The position numbers and the translations under genes were made by a program. DNA of 64,000 bases from DATKJY01 sp964540105. GTDB taxonomy: Bacteria > Zixibacteria > MSB-5A5 > GN15 > FEB-12. The notes under the pieces were generated by a model, which was given only the letters and a program-made list of their open reading frames with translations, made no database searches and was not told where the DNA came from. Location: positions 248,001 to 312,000 of the forward strand of contig CAZILL010000002.1 in the NCBI GenBank assembly GCA_964540105.1, written 5' to 3'. Position 1 is the stretch's first letter. Each line of letters opens with the position of its first letter. This document shows, piece by piece, positions 25,542-34,262 of the stretch.

Positions 25542-25570
25542 TCGACCTTTTCTCGTCGGGCAGGTATAAT
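25542..25570 (+). promoter_or_regulatory. Promoter with consensus TATAAT, predicted leaderless
   Basis: TCGACC at 25542-25547, a 17-base spacer and a perfect TATAAT at 25565-25570. The ATG at 25576 is five bases after the -10 box, so transcription should start at or beside the start codon. Confidence 0.65.
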
Positions 25571-25575
25571 CCTTC

Positions 25576-27483
25576 ATGCGCGGAATTCTGAGCTCTGTTG
25601 CTGTCGTTCTTGCGGCTCTCTGTTCCGTCGCGCGATCAGCGCCGAACGGAATCAAAGCAGAGATATCGATCTATCAACTCGACCGAACCGCCGGCGACAA
25701 GAACGTTCTCCTCTTCCGTGACTCGGTGACCTTTATGCATGGAGTGCGAGCAAGCGGCTTCTTCATAGGTTTCTCGTTGGAAGTTGAGCTCGAACAGTGC
25801 GACACGGCCGATGCGACGTTTTCAGTTCACGTGGTGACCCTGAAGGAAAAAGCGGACACCTACGCCGAGCATTATCGAGTTGAATACGGTGTCCCCGCGC
25901 GTAAGACCGGCATCGCCGGCAAGAATGACGCCAGTTACACGCTCAGTATCATGGCGATCAAACCGATTACGATCGATACGTCGGCCTGTAAGGCCATACA
26001 CTACAGGAAAGATGATTTCTTCGCCAATCCCGCAAAGAGCGCCGATATCTTCTACGTTCCACAATCGCTCGGAGATTTCTATTGGGGATTGGCGAAAGGG
26101 CTGCTCGAAGATCGCTCCGAAGCGTTCAACACGTTCACCGGTTTCACCTCGCCGGGGAAAACGCAGGTGTTCCTGTGCCCCTGCAAGACGCACTCATTCA
26201 TCTGGGACTCGCGTTTCGGAACCTCGATTGACCCGACCCGCAATGTCGCCGCCGGTATCTATACCAAGTGGTTCAATTCGGCCGATCCTTTTCTCCTAAA
26301 TCAAGTCGCGATCCTTCGCCATTACGGCTACGCTCCTCCGTTTCTGTCCGAAGGGTTCGCGAACTATCTGACTATGGCCTCGTATGATCTGAAGTTGATC
26401 CGCAAAGCGGGGAAGATGATCCCGCTTGACTCAATGCTGAACACCTATGCCTATTTCTGCGCAGAGCCAAAGTTCGCCGATCGTGCTTCGGCGTCGTTTG
26501 TACGCTATCTTGTCGATGCATACACTCTTGATCGCTTCCAGAAACTCTATCGCCTGGCCGATGACCTCACGCTGCCGGCAACCCTTGAACGTGAGTATGG
26601 TAAGCCCGTTTCAGAACTCGAACAGGAATGGCTGCTCTATGTCGACACCGTCACTTTCACCGAAATGAGTTTTCTGGAACATGCCGAAGAGGCGGAGGCG
26701 CTGTTCGATTACCCACGCATGCTGAAATACTCTCTCGAAGCGATTCCACTGGCCGCCAGTACTCGGGAAACCACATTCACCCTCTCGCAGGCGGTCCTGG
26801 CCTGTTTCTGCACTGGTGACTATTACCGGGCAACGTCATTCCAGAAGCAGGTGGCCGAGCGTGAGCCCGCAGCGGTTCCTTCCTGGATCGGCTTGGCCAA
26901 CTACCAGATGATGAACGGCTACTATGATTCTGCCGCAGTGTCGCTTCAGCGGGCACAGAATCTCGATTCGACCAATGCTCTGATCAAGTTCAATGTCGCC
27001 CTGAACAGGCTTTATGCCGGCGACCCAAGAGGGGCGCGGAGCATTCTTGAGTCAGCCATTGCCTCAGCCGGTGAAAACGCCGTGTACGCTGAGAGCAGAA
27101 TCATGCTGGCGAGCATACTCCTTTCCACACGCGACAGCTCCAACAGAACAGCGGCGATTGTACATTGCCAGGACGCCACGAGTACGCTCCAGCGCAAGGT
27201 GGCCGAACAGTCAACCAGCTCGATCGGGATCACCTGGCTCGGAATCGGCTATCTCTGCCAAGGGGACCTGGCCAAATCGAAGGACTACCTTGAACTGGCC
27301 GATTTGATGGAGACCCGCCCGTTCTATCAGGGGATGATTTGGCTCTGGTTGGGAAAAGCTGCTGATGTTCGCAAGGAGCGCGAGCTGGCACGCCGGTACT
27401 ACGGACAGGTTCTGGGGATCGCCTCGGCGGCTTATCACCAGCGGGAGGCGCGCCTCTTACTCGAGACGCCGTTCCGTCGATAG
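25576..27483 (+). CDS. Secreted peptidase-MA-like/TPR protein without HExxH
   Basis: The 635-residue protein starts with a signal peptide (MRGILSSVAVVLAALCSVARS). The middle, about 240-330, resembles Peptidase MA domains. It has HYGYAPPFLSEGFANYLTMAS, which corresponds to the Glu-containing helix after the zinc motif. The HExxH that should come just before is absent, the segment reading LLNQVAILRHYGY, so it is probably not an active zinc peptidase. From about 380 to the end there are TPR-like helices (WIGLANYQMMNGYYDSAAVS). It is followed after 3 bases by the BatA-like gene, suggesting a shared envelope task. Confidence 0.65.
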   Translation: MRGILSSVAVVLAALCSVARSAPNGIKAEISIYQLDRTAGDKNVLLFRDSVTFMHGVRASGFFIGFSLEVELEQCDTADATFSVHVVTLKEKADTYAEHYRVEYGVPARKTGIAGKNDASYTLSIMAIKPITIDTSACKAIHYRKDDFFANPAKSADIFYVPQSLGDFYWGLAKGLLEDRSEAFNTFTGFTSPGKTQVFLCPCKTHSFIWDSRFGTSIDPTRNVAAGIYTKWFNSADPFLLNQVAILRHYGYAPPFLSEGFANYLTMASYDLKLIRKAGKMIPLDSMLNTYAYFCAEPKFADRASASFVRYLVDAYTLDRFQKLYRLADDLTLPATLEREYGKPVSELEQEWLLYVDTVTFTEMSFLEHAEEAEALFDYPRMLKYSLEAIPLAASTRETTFTLSQAVLACFCTGDYYRATSFQKQVAEREPAAVPSWIGLANYQMMNGYYDSAAVSLQRAQNLDSTNALIKFNVALNRLYAGDPRGARSILESAIASAGENAVYAESRIMLASILLSTRDSSNRTAAIVHCQDATSTLQRKVAEQSTSSIGITWLGIGYLCQGDLAKSKDYLELADLMETRPFYQGMIWLWLGKAADVRKERELARRYYGQVLGIASAAYHQREARLLLETPFRR

Positions 27484-27486
27484 CGT

Positions 27487-29556
27487 ATGTTCAATTTCCT
27501 CAACGGCACCATATTGTTCGCGGCCGCGGCGGCCCTGATCCCGCTCATCATTCATCTCTTTTCCCGCCGACGGGTCAAGGTTGTCGAGTTCTCGTCTCTC
27601 CGTCACTTGAAAGCGATGCAAAAACGCCAGGTGCGGCGTCTCAAGATCAGGCAACTACTGCTGCTGCTCCTGCGGATGCTGGTCATTCTCATGGTCGTGC
27701 TGGCCTTCGCCCGGCCGACAACCCGCGGCGGTGCGGTGGGCTCACACGCTTCCGTCTCAGCGGTCATTCTTTTCGACAATTCTGCCTCGATGAACCGCTA
27801 TGTCTCCGATGGTAATCTTTTCGAGATTGCCAAAAAACGAGCCCGTGAACTGCTCAACACGTTTGGTCAATCCGATCAGGTCATGCTCCTTCCGCTTGAT
27901 CCGTCGAGCAGGCAGCCAATCCTGCCCGCGTTTGGATCACCTGCCGTGGCGCTGGAACAACTTGAGCTTCTCAAGCCCGCCTATGGAGAAGCCGATGCAC
28001 AGAACGCACTCGAAAGCGCCGTGCGTCTGCTGAACAGCGCCACTAATGTCAACCGCGAAATCTACCTGATCTCCGATCGTCAGCGTCACTCTCTGCCCGA
28101 CCGAGAGCCGCTGAAGGGCTCTGATGCCAAGGTCTATATTGTGAACCTCCCTCTTGAGGATAACGACAATCTTGGTATCGTCGGTTTGGACTTCGGCGGG
28201 CAATTGATTCAGCCCGGACTTGATTTCAACCTTTCCGCCACCGTGAAGAACTACGGTGCCTCGGCCAGCGGTGATGTCATCGCCTCCCTCTTCATCGACG
28301 ACAAGCGCGTCGCTCAGACTAACCTCAAGGTCGCTGCGAACTCGGAAGCTACCGTGCGCTTTACACGAGCCGTTTCGCAATCCGGTTTTCATGCTGGCTA
28401 CGTTGAACTCTCCGATGACAAATTCCTCAACGATAACCGCTACTACTTCAGCTTTCGCATTCCTGATCGCTTCAATCTGCTCATTATTGACGGTGATGAA
28501 GGGGCGCGGTACATGGCCCTGGCGTTGGTCCCGTCGGTTACCCTTCCTTCCTTCTGGTCGGTCAAAAGTGCCAGGCCGGATCAACTGAGCGGGATACAAT
28601 TCGAAGGATACGATGTTGTTATTTTGGCCGGTTCCCCCCGCCTGGAAAGTCCGTACGATGAGCGACTGAAGGGCTTTGTCCGAAGCGGCAAGGCGTTGTT
28701 CCTTACTTATGGAGGCGCAACAGATATCCAGTACGTCAACGCGACCTGGTCACAGGTGACTGGCGTCGCCTATGATGAGCCGATAAAGCAGAACTTCTCC
28801 CGAGCCGGTTACTACACTCTCCTGTCGATCGATATGGATCACCCAGTTTTCTCGGTATTTGGCTTTGAGAGAAACAAGCCCCCCGAAATAAAGTTCTTCA
28901 CCCTGCCGGCAACGCACCTGATCGGAAAGACAAGGACACTCATGTCCTTTACCGGCGATCGACCCGCCTTGGTCGAGGCATCGTATGGTTCCGGGCGAGT
29001 TCTGACCTTCACGGGGCCGGTCTCTCCGCAGTACACCGATCTTCCCGGGCATGCCTTCTTCGTTCCCTTCATCTCTCGCACTGCCGAATATCTCGCCGCC
29101 GACCTCTCATCTCTGGAGCTTCGGCTCTTCACTTCAAGCGCCGTGACCCGCCCGATCACTCTGAAGGGAACCGTGGCCTACAGTGTCCAGATGCAGGCTC
29201 CTGATCACGTCGAGTATGATCTTTCTCCTGAAGACCGCCAGGGATCGCTGGTCGTTGTGGCCAAGCCGATCGGCGAGCCGGGAATCTACTCGCTCCGGTA
29301 TATTGGCAAGGAGATCGATCGGTTTGCCGTCAACATCAACCCGGCTGAGTGCGATCTGACTTCTGCCGACGCCGACCAGACTGCCGCTGCGATGGGGGCG
29401 CAGGACTGTCACGTCCTCAAAGACGGCGAGACATTGGCTGCCGCCATTGCCGGTTTTCGGTTCGGTCGCGAACTGTGGCAGCTCTTTCTGTGGCTGGCTT
29501 TGATTCTCCTTGCGGTCGAGATGATTCTCGCCCGGAGCGCTCAACCCGAGGAGTAA
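27487..29556 (+). CDS. BatA-like membrane protein with von Willebrand A domain
   Basis: The 689-residue protein opens with the BatA N-terminal module (PF07584 type), FLNGTILFAAAAALIPLIIHLF, followed by a basic linker and a second helix LLLLLLRMLVILMVVLAFARP. A VWA-like domain has the MIDAS beginning ILFDNSASMNR near residue 97. Further beta domains follow and a C-terminal helix (LWQLFLWLALILLAVEMILA) ends the protein. Bat proteins were named for aerotolerance in Bacteroides, but their mechanism is unsettled. It lies between the TPR protein and an ABC-F gene, with 3-base gaps on both sides. Confidence 0.8.
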   Translation: MFNFLNGTILFAAAAALIPLIIHLFSRRRVKVVEFSSLRHLKAMQKRQVRRLKIRQLLLLLLRMLVILMVVLAFARPTTRGGAVGSHASVSAVILFDNSASMNRYVSDGNLFEIAKKRARELLNTFGQSDQVMLLPLDPSSRQPILPAFGSPAVALEQLELLKPAYGEADAQNALESAVRLLNSATNVNREIYLISDRQRHSLPDREPLKGSDAKVYIVNLPLEDNDNLGIVGLDFGGQLIQPGLDFNLSATVKNYGASASGDVIASLFIDDKRVAQTNLKVAANSEATVRFTRAVSQSGFHAGYVELSDDKFLNDNRYYFSFRIPDRFNLLIIDGDEGARYMALALVPSVTLPSFWSVKSARPDQLSGIQFEGYDVVILAGSPRLESPYDERLKGFVRSGKALFLTYGGATDIQYVNATWSQVTGVAYDEPIKQNFSRAGYYTLLSIDMDHPVFSVFGFERNKPPEIKFFTLPATHLIGKTRTLMSFTGDRPALVEASYGSGRVLTFTGPVSPQYTDLPGHAFFVPFISRTAEYLAADLSSLELRLFTSSAVTRPITLKGTVAYSVQMQAPDHVEYDLSPEDRQGSLVVVAKPIGEPGIYSLRYIGKEIDRFAVNINPAECDLTSADADQTAAAMGAQDCHVLKDGETLAAAIAGFRFGRELWQLFLWLALILLAVEMILARSAQPEE

Positions 29557-29559
29557 GCC

Positions 29560-31452
29560 ATGACTCTTCTGGCTGCTGAGCGAATCTCAAAGAAATTCAA
29601 GGATCAGCTGATTCTCAATCAGGAATCGTTCACGATTCAGGATACCGAACGGATCGGCCTGGTCGGAAAGAACGGTGTGGGGAAGACGACCCTTCTTGAG
29701 ATCCTGGCCGGTAAACAGGAAATCGACAGCGGGGTGATCACCCGCTCGCGGACCTGCATTATCGACTATGTCGAGCAGGAGAAGACCGAATATCTCGATC
29801 AGACATTGTTCGATTTTGTGGCCGCGGCGCGCCAGGACCTGCTCGACATGCGCGCCGCCATTCATGAAATGGAGCAACACCTGTCGCACTCCCCCGAGGA
29901 TCGCGAGACATTGGAACGACTGGGCACCGTGCAGCACACGTTCGAGATGGAAAACGGTCTCAATCTCGAAAACGAAATCTCCATCATTTTGCTTGGACTC
30001 GGTTTCAACCCTGATCGCCATCACGATCCCCTTCGCAATCTCTCCGGAGGCGAAAAGAACCGCGCCGGTCTGGCTCGATTGCTGGCGGGGAAAGGAAACT
30101 TGCTCCTTCTTGACGAACCCACCAACCATCTCGACATCGAATCCACGACCTGGCTTGAAAACTATCTTAAACAGCTGAACAAGGCCTGCATCCTGGTGTC
30201 GCATGACCGCTCCTTCCTGAGCGCTACTGCCGACAAAGTGTGGGAGATCGGCTTTGGTCATATTGAATACTACACGGGTGGGTTCGAGCGCTACCTCACC
30301 GAACGACACGAGCGTCGCCTTCAGGCCGCCCACAAGTACCGCCACCAGCAGGAAGAGATTGCCCGCCTGGAAGATTTCGTGCGTCGCAATATGGCCGGAC
30401 AGAAGACCCGTCAGGCTCAGTCGAAACTAAAATATCTCAATCGCATCAAGCGTCTGCCGCCCCCTCGTGCCGAGGGACGCGGGCCGACGATCAAGGTTGC
30501 TTCGTCTGGACGTTCCTTCAATCATGTTCTCTCCCTCGAAGATGTCACTCTGGACTATGGCCGGATACCCGTGGTTGAAGGCGTGAAGTTCGATCTCTAT
30601 CGCGGCGATAAAGTCGGCCTGATCGGGCGCAACGGCTCGGGCAAGTCAACGATCCTCAAGTCGCTTCTCGGAGAACTGGAACCGTCGGTCGGATCGGTTC
30701 GGCTCGGCAGCAACGTCGATGTCGCCTATTTTGATCAGGAGCTTTCAGACTTGAACCTCGACGCGACCGTTCTTGACAACCTGTGGGAACTCGATCCCGC
30801 GGCCGAAGTCGGGAAAATCCGCTCGGCGCTTGGAAAGTTCGGCTTCACCGGAGAGGACTCGCTCAAACTGGTCGCGGCGCTCTCGGGTGGCGAGAAAACA
30901 AAACTCTGTTTGGCGCGCTTGCTCTATCATCCGGCCAATTTCATCATCCTCGATGAACCGACCAACCATCTTGACATCGACGCCCGCGAGGCGCTCGAGC
31001 TTGCCTTACAGGACTATGACGGCACCTGCCTCATCGTAAGCCATGATCGCTATTTCCTTGATCGCGTCGTCAATCGCATCCTGCATATCAGTGAAGGGGC
31101 TGTTACCTCGTATGCGGGAAGCTACTCCTACTTTGTTCAAAAAACCAAAGCTGCAGGACCGGTCGTGGCAAAATCGCGAACGAAAGAATCACCCTCAAAG
31201 CAAGTCTATGCGGATTTCCGCGAGCAATCCAAACGGAAAGCCCGTCACAAGAAGGAAGTCATCTCCACGAAATCGAAGATCACCGATCTGGAAAAGGAAC
31301 TGGAACGGCTCGATGCTGGCATTGCGCACGAAATCCCCCGGCATGACTGGGAACAACTTCAACAGACGGCCGAGCGCAGGAAAGAGGTCGAAACACGTAT
31401 CCTCGAACTGTACACCGCGCTTGAAGAACTGGAAAAGGTCAGCTTTGATTAA
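29560..31452 (+). CDS. ABC-F family ATPase, Uup/EttA-like
   Basis: The 630-residue protein is soluble and has two ABC ATPase domains without membrane helices. The first has Walker A GKNGVGKTT near residue 37, signature LSGGEKNR near 162 and LLLLDEPTNHLD near 181. The second has GRNGSGKST near 362, LSGGEKTK near 443 and FIILDEPTNHLD near 462. The linker between domains is Arg/Lys-rich. A C-terminal coiled coil from about 550 (KSKITDLEKELERLDAG) makes Uup the closest type. ABC-F proteins act on ribosomes at the E site or on branched DNA intermediates for Uup. GAGGAG precedes the ATG. Confidence 0.92.
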   Translation: MTLLAAERISKKFKDQLILNQESFTIQDTERIGLVGKNGVGKTTLLEILAGKQEIDSGVITRSRTCIIDYVEQEKTEYLDQTLFDFVAAARQDLLDMRAAIHEMEQHLSHSPEDRETLERLGTVQHTFEMENGLNLENEISIILLGLGFNPDRHHDPLRNLSGGEKNRAGLARLLAGKGNLLLLDEPTNHLDIESTTWLENYLKQLNKACILVSHDRSFLSATADKVWEIGFGHIEYYTGGFERYLTERHERRLQAAHKYRHQQEEIARLEDFVRRNMAGQKTRQAQSKLKYLNRIKRLPPPRAEGRGPTIKVASSGRSFNHVLSLEDVTLDYGRIPVVEGVKFDLYRGDKVGLIGRNGSGKSTILKSLLGELEPSVGSVRLGSNVDVAYFDQELSDLNLDATVLDNLWELDPAAEVGKIRSALGKFGFTGEDSLKLVAALSGGEKTKLCLARLLYHPANFIILDEPTNHLDIDAREALELALQDYDGTCLIVSHDRYFLDRVVNRILHISEGAVTSYAGSYSYFVQKTKAAGPVVAKSRTKESPSKQVYADFREQSKRKARHKKEVISTKSKITDLEKELERLDAGIAHEIPRHDWEQLQQTAERRKEVETRILELYTALEELEKVSFD

Positions 31453-32068
31453 GATTCTGTCCATCTCAGGATCGCCGACCAAGGGAGGCTCGGCCGAAAT
31501 TCTCTTGTTCGAAATAGCCAAGGCCCTCGAATCGGCGTTGAGCGGTCATGAGGTCGAGATCACCCGCGTGCGACTCGCCGAATTGACCTTCATCGCGTGT
31601 CAGGCCTGCGGCAAAGCCCCAACCCCCAACTTCTGCTTCTATGATGACGGCCTGACTTCGGTCTATACCAAACTAGCGGAATGCGACTGCCTGTTATTCG
31701 GCTCACCCCTCTATTTCGATTCGGTCTCTGCGCAGGCCAAGGCCTTTATCGACCGGTGCAATTGCCTTCGTCCCCCGGATTACGAACACCGCGATCCTGA
31801 GCATGATTTCATCAAACTGATTCACCGCAAACGTCCGGGCGCCTTTGTCCTCGTTGGAGGGCAGGACTCCTGGTACGAAGGAGCGCGCAGGACCATCGCT
31901 GGATTCTTCAAATGGGTGGAGATCACGAATGAAGGGATGATCATTTACAACCGGGATGTTGATTTTACGCGCCTTGGGGCTGTGCGAGATGAGCCGGATT
32001 TCCTCCGTCAGGCGGAGGCGCTCGGCAAACAGCTTGCCCAGAAAGTCCTTGAATCTCATGAAGCATAA
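31445..32068 (+). CDS. NADPH-dependent FMN reductase / iron-sulfur flavoprotein-like
   Basis: The start is most likely TTG 31445, overlapping the ABC-F stop by 8 bases and giving 207 residues. It opens KILSISGSPTKGGSAEILL, the FMN phosphate loop of flavodoxin-like reductases. A cysteine pair in ACQACGKAPTPNFC near residue 46 recalls the metal or Fe-S cysteines of iron-sulfur flavoproteins, though the spacing is incomplete. FGSPLYFDSVSAQAKAFIDR near 78 is the second FMN-contacting region. Upstream in-frame codons run inside the ABC-F gene and are not protein-like. It likely reduces flavin or a quinone-type acceptor, and the specificity is unknown. Confidence 0.8.
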   Translation: MIKILSISGSPTKGGSAEILLFEIAKALESALSGHEVEITRVRLAELTFIACQACGKAPTPNFCFYDDGLTSVYTKLAECDCLLFGSPLYFDSVSAQAKAFIDRCNCLRPPDYEHRDPEHDFIKLIHRKRPGAFVLVGGQDSWYEGARRTIAGFFKWVEITNEGMIIYNRDVDFTRLGAVRDEPDFLRQAEALGKQLAQKVLESHEA

Positions 32069-32723
32069 CACCGAACAGTACTATCGGGCACGAGCCGAGG
32101 AATACGAGAAGATCTACTTCCGCGACGTTCCCGAGCGACGTCGCGAAATCGACGACGAAGCGAACCGCCTGCAGGAATTAGCGCGTGGAAAATCTGTCCT
32201 CGAGTTGGCTTGCGGAACCGGTTATTGGACCCAACTCATGTCGGTCACAGCCCGCGAGATCACCGCCGTCGATCTTTCGCCCGAAATGATCACCGAGGCA
32301 AAGAAGAAGAAACTGCTTTGTCCGGTCACCTTCATCGAAGCGAACATGTTCGAGCATCCGTATCCTATGCACGCTTACGACCTGGTGGCGGTCGGTTTCT
32401 GGTTCTCTCACCAGCCCCGCCAAAGCTACGACCAGTTCTTTCGGCTTCTGGAGAAGACTGTAGCGCGAGATGGCTTGATCTGGACTATCGACAATAACCC
32501 GCCGGCAGAAGGGTCAGCCCACGAAACAGCCGGGTTCGACGAACATGGAAACAACTACAAGACACGTCGCCTGGAAAACGGAAACGAGTTCGTGATCCTG
32601 AAGAATTATTTCACTGAAAAGGAACTGGAGGCGATCTTCTCCCCGAGATTTGAAATACAGCAATCGATCTACAAGACCTATTACTGGTCCCTGCTCCTTT
32701 CTGCACGCGGCGTATCAATATGA
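32058..32723 (+). CDS. SAM-dependent methyltransferase, class I
   Basis: Starting at ATG 32058, which overlaps the preceding gene by 11 bases, the product has 221 residues. Motif I is VLELACGTGYWTQL near residue 43, and the acidic strand end is ITAVDLSPEMI near 65. YDLVAVGFWFSHQP near 110 matches the post-I region of Methyltransf_11/25 type enzymes. The small-molecule or protein substrate cannot be inferred. It is the last gene of the run starting at 25576 or comB. Confidence 0.85.
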   Translation: MKHNTEQYYRARAEEYEKIYFRDVPERRREIDDEANRLQELARGKSVLELACGTGYWTQLMSVTAREITAVDLSPEMITEAKKKKLLCPVTFIEANMFEHPYPMHAYDLVAVGFWFSHQPRQSYDQFFRLLEKTVARDGLIWTIDNNPPAEGSAHETAGFDEHGNNYKTRRLENGNEFVILKNYFTEKELEAIFSPRFEIQQSIYKTYYWSLLLSARGVSI

Positions 32724-32776
32724 TTGACAAGCGATTAAGAGCCTACCAGAACCGGCGCTGAAGCGCATGTTCCCCC

Positions 32777-32805
32777 TTGCCAGTTTGGGAAGGAGTAGGT
32801 ATATT
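32777..32805 (+). promoter_or_regulatory. Promoter of rpmE
   Basis: TTGCCA at 32777-32782, a 17-base spacer and TATATT at 32800-32805. The predicted start near 32812 leaves an 87-base leader containing a hairpin. Confidence 0.6.
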
Positions 32806-32816
32806 ACTTTTCTGTA

Positions 32817-32850
32817 GGGTTCCGAGGCGATAGGCGGAAACCCGAATTTG
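32817..32850 (+). promoter_or_regulatory. Hairpin in the rpmE leader, possible attenuator
   Basis: GGGTTCCG at 32817-32824 pairs with CGGAAACCC at 32835-32843, with one bulged A and a ten-base loop. It is followed by GAATTTGTTTTTG. It looks like an intrinsic terminator lying between the rpmE promoter and its ribosome binding site. Confidence 0.5.
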
Positions 32851-32898
32851 TTTTTGGTGTTAGATAATACTAATGAATCGTCACATAGAGGTAAGACA

Positions 32899-33108
32899 GT
32901 GAAAGCCGGTATCCATCCCGATTACAAAGAAGTCACCGTGACTTGTGCCTGCGGGGCCAAATATCCGACCCGCTCCACCCGCAAGGTGATCAATGTCGAA
33001 ATCTGCTCTAATTGCCATCCGTATTTTACCGGCAAGCAGAAGTTGATCGACACGGCCGGGCGCGTCGAGCGCTTCCGCCGCAAATACAGCCAGAAGACCG
33101 AGAAGTAG
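32899..33108 (+). CDS. rpmE: Ribosomal protein bL31, zinc-binding form
   Basis: bL31 sits at the subunit interface of the 70S ribosome. The start is GTG 32899, six bases after GAGGT at 32888-32892, giving 69 residues (MKAGIHPDYKEVTVTC...). An upstream in-frame start would add a non-conserved stretch. Cysteines in CACG and CSNCHP make this the zinc-bearing C+ form rather than the zinc-free paralogue. YFTGKQKLIDTAGRVERFRRKY is the family core. rpmE, DUF1385, prfA and prmC in this order is a common bacterial arrangement. Confidence 0.95.
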   Translation: MKAGIHPDYKEVTVTCACGAKYPTRSTRKVINVEICSNCHPYFTGKQKLIDTAGRVERFRRKYSQKTEK

Positions 33109-33160
33109 TCTGGTTGCCGCTCCGCGCAACCGGAGACAATGTAGTTCCGAATTTCATGCG

Positions 33161-33195
33161 GGTGTCTGACAGCGCAGTGCCGGACACCTTGTTTT
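33161..33195 (+). terminator. Probable terminator after rpmE
   Basis: GGTGTCTG at 33161-33168 pairs with CGGACACC at 33181-33188, one T-G pair and a 12-base loop, then TTGTTTT. It lies 50 bases after the rpmE stop and before the DUF1385 start. It supports placing that start downstream at 33225. Confidence 0.5.
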
Positions 33196-33224
33196 ATGCG
33201 TCACAGAACAAGTATGAGGAAGCG

Positions 33225-34193
33225 ATGCCGGATCTGAATATCGGTGGACAGGCAGTCATTGAAGGGGTCATGATGCGCGCTAAAGATCGGGTGGCGACTG
33301 CTGTTCGGGTTCCCAGCGGCGAGATCGTCGTCAAGACGCAAGAGTATCGCTCGCTGACCTCCCGCTATCGGTTCCTCAATGTGCCGATTATCCGGGGAGC
33401 CGTGTCGTTTGTCGAGATGCTCCTTCTTGGGATCAGGACACTCAACTTTTCCGCCGAGATTGCGGTCAAGGAGATTGAACGCGGGGAAGCGGCCAGCAAA
33501 GGGGAAGCGTACGAAGAGAAGCCGTCGAAAAGCAATTCGTTTTACCTCACCCTGACCGCGCTCTTTGCCGTCGGCATCGGAATCCTGCTCTTCTTTTTCC
33601 TGCCACTGGCGTTGTCGAGTCTGCTGGGGATCAAGAAAGACGCACTCGCCTTCAATCTTGTCGCTGGCGCGATTCGGCTGACCATGTTCGTGACCTATGT
33701 CTGGGTCATCTCGTTCTTCGGAGAATTCCGTCGCATCTTCCAATATCACGGAGCGGAGCACAAGTCTATCTATGCGTACGAAATGGGGGATGAGCTTACC
33801 CCTGAGCGGGCCGCCACCCACACCCGTTTTCACCCTCGCTGCGGGACTTCGTTCATCCTCATAGTCGCCCTCATTGCCATCGCTATCTACGCTGTCTCCG
33901 ACACCCTCTACGCCATTTGGGTCGGTCATCCACCGACCCTGCTAAGCCGCTTTGCTCTTCACTTCTCGCTGCTGCCGATCGTCGCCGGTGGCTCGTACGA
34001 GCTTCTCAAGCTATCCGGTAAGACCCGGGACAATGCGGTCACGAAAGTGTTGATCCAGCCCGGACTCTGGCTGCAGAAGATCACCACGAAAGAGCCGTCG
34101 TCGGATCAGCTCGAAGTCGCGATCGCTGCCATCGAGGCCGCGCTCGGCGTATCACAATCGCGGGTCGTCTCCAAAGTCACCGCGCTGTCGTAG
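33225..34193 (+). CDS. DUF1385 membrane protein (YqhQ-like)
   Basis: From ATG 33225 (GAGGA just upstream) the protein has 322 residues and starts MPDLNIGGQAVIEGVMMRAKD, the hallmark N terminus of DUF1385. Upstream in-frame codons read through the rpmE terminator and are rejected. IIRGAVSFVEML near residue 60 and the conserved YHGAEHKSIYAYE and THTRFHPRCGTSFIL near 175-205 are family signatures rich in His, Arg and Cys. About four membrane helices are visible. The role is unknown. The gene regularly occurs beside prfA and prmC, as here. Confidence 0.92.
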   Translation: MPDLNIGGQAVIEGVMMRAKDRVATAVRVPSGEIVVKTQEYRSLTSRYRFLNVPIIRGAVSFVEMLLLGIRTLNFSAEIAVKEIERGEAASKGEAYEEKPSKSNSFYLTLTALFAVGIGILLFFFLPLALSSLLGIKKDALAFNLVAGAIRLTMFVTYVWVISFFGEFRRIFQYHGAEHKSIYAYEMGDELTPERAATHTRFHPRCGTSFILIVALIAIAIYAVSDTLYAIWVGHPPTLLSRFALHFSLLPIVAGGSYELLKLSGKTRDNAVTKVLIQPGLWLQKITTKEPSSDQLEVAIAAIEAALGVSQSRVVSKVTALS

Positions 34194-34262
34194 CGGTTTC
34201 CAATCTCGCCTTGCCCAAACGGGGGCCTCCCTGTAGATTGTCTCACTCAGTGAAAGATACCA

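Noticed and set aside
31043..31444. Upstream extension of the flavin reductase frame
   Set aside because: It runs inside the ABC-F gene in another frame and gives Ser/Arg-rich sequence. The conserved FMN motif begins just after TTG 31445.
33012..33224. Upstream extension of the DUF1385 protein
   Set aside because: It overlaps rpmE out of frame and crosses the rpmE terminator hairpin. The family N terminus starts at 33225.
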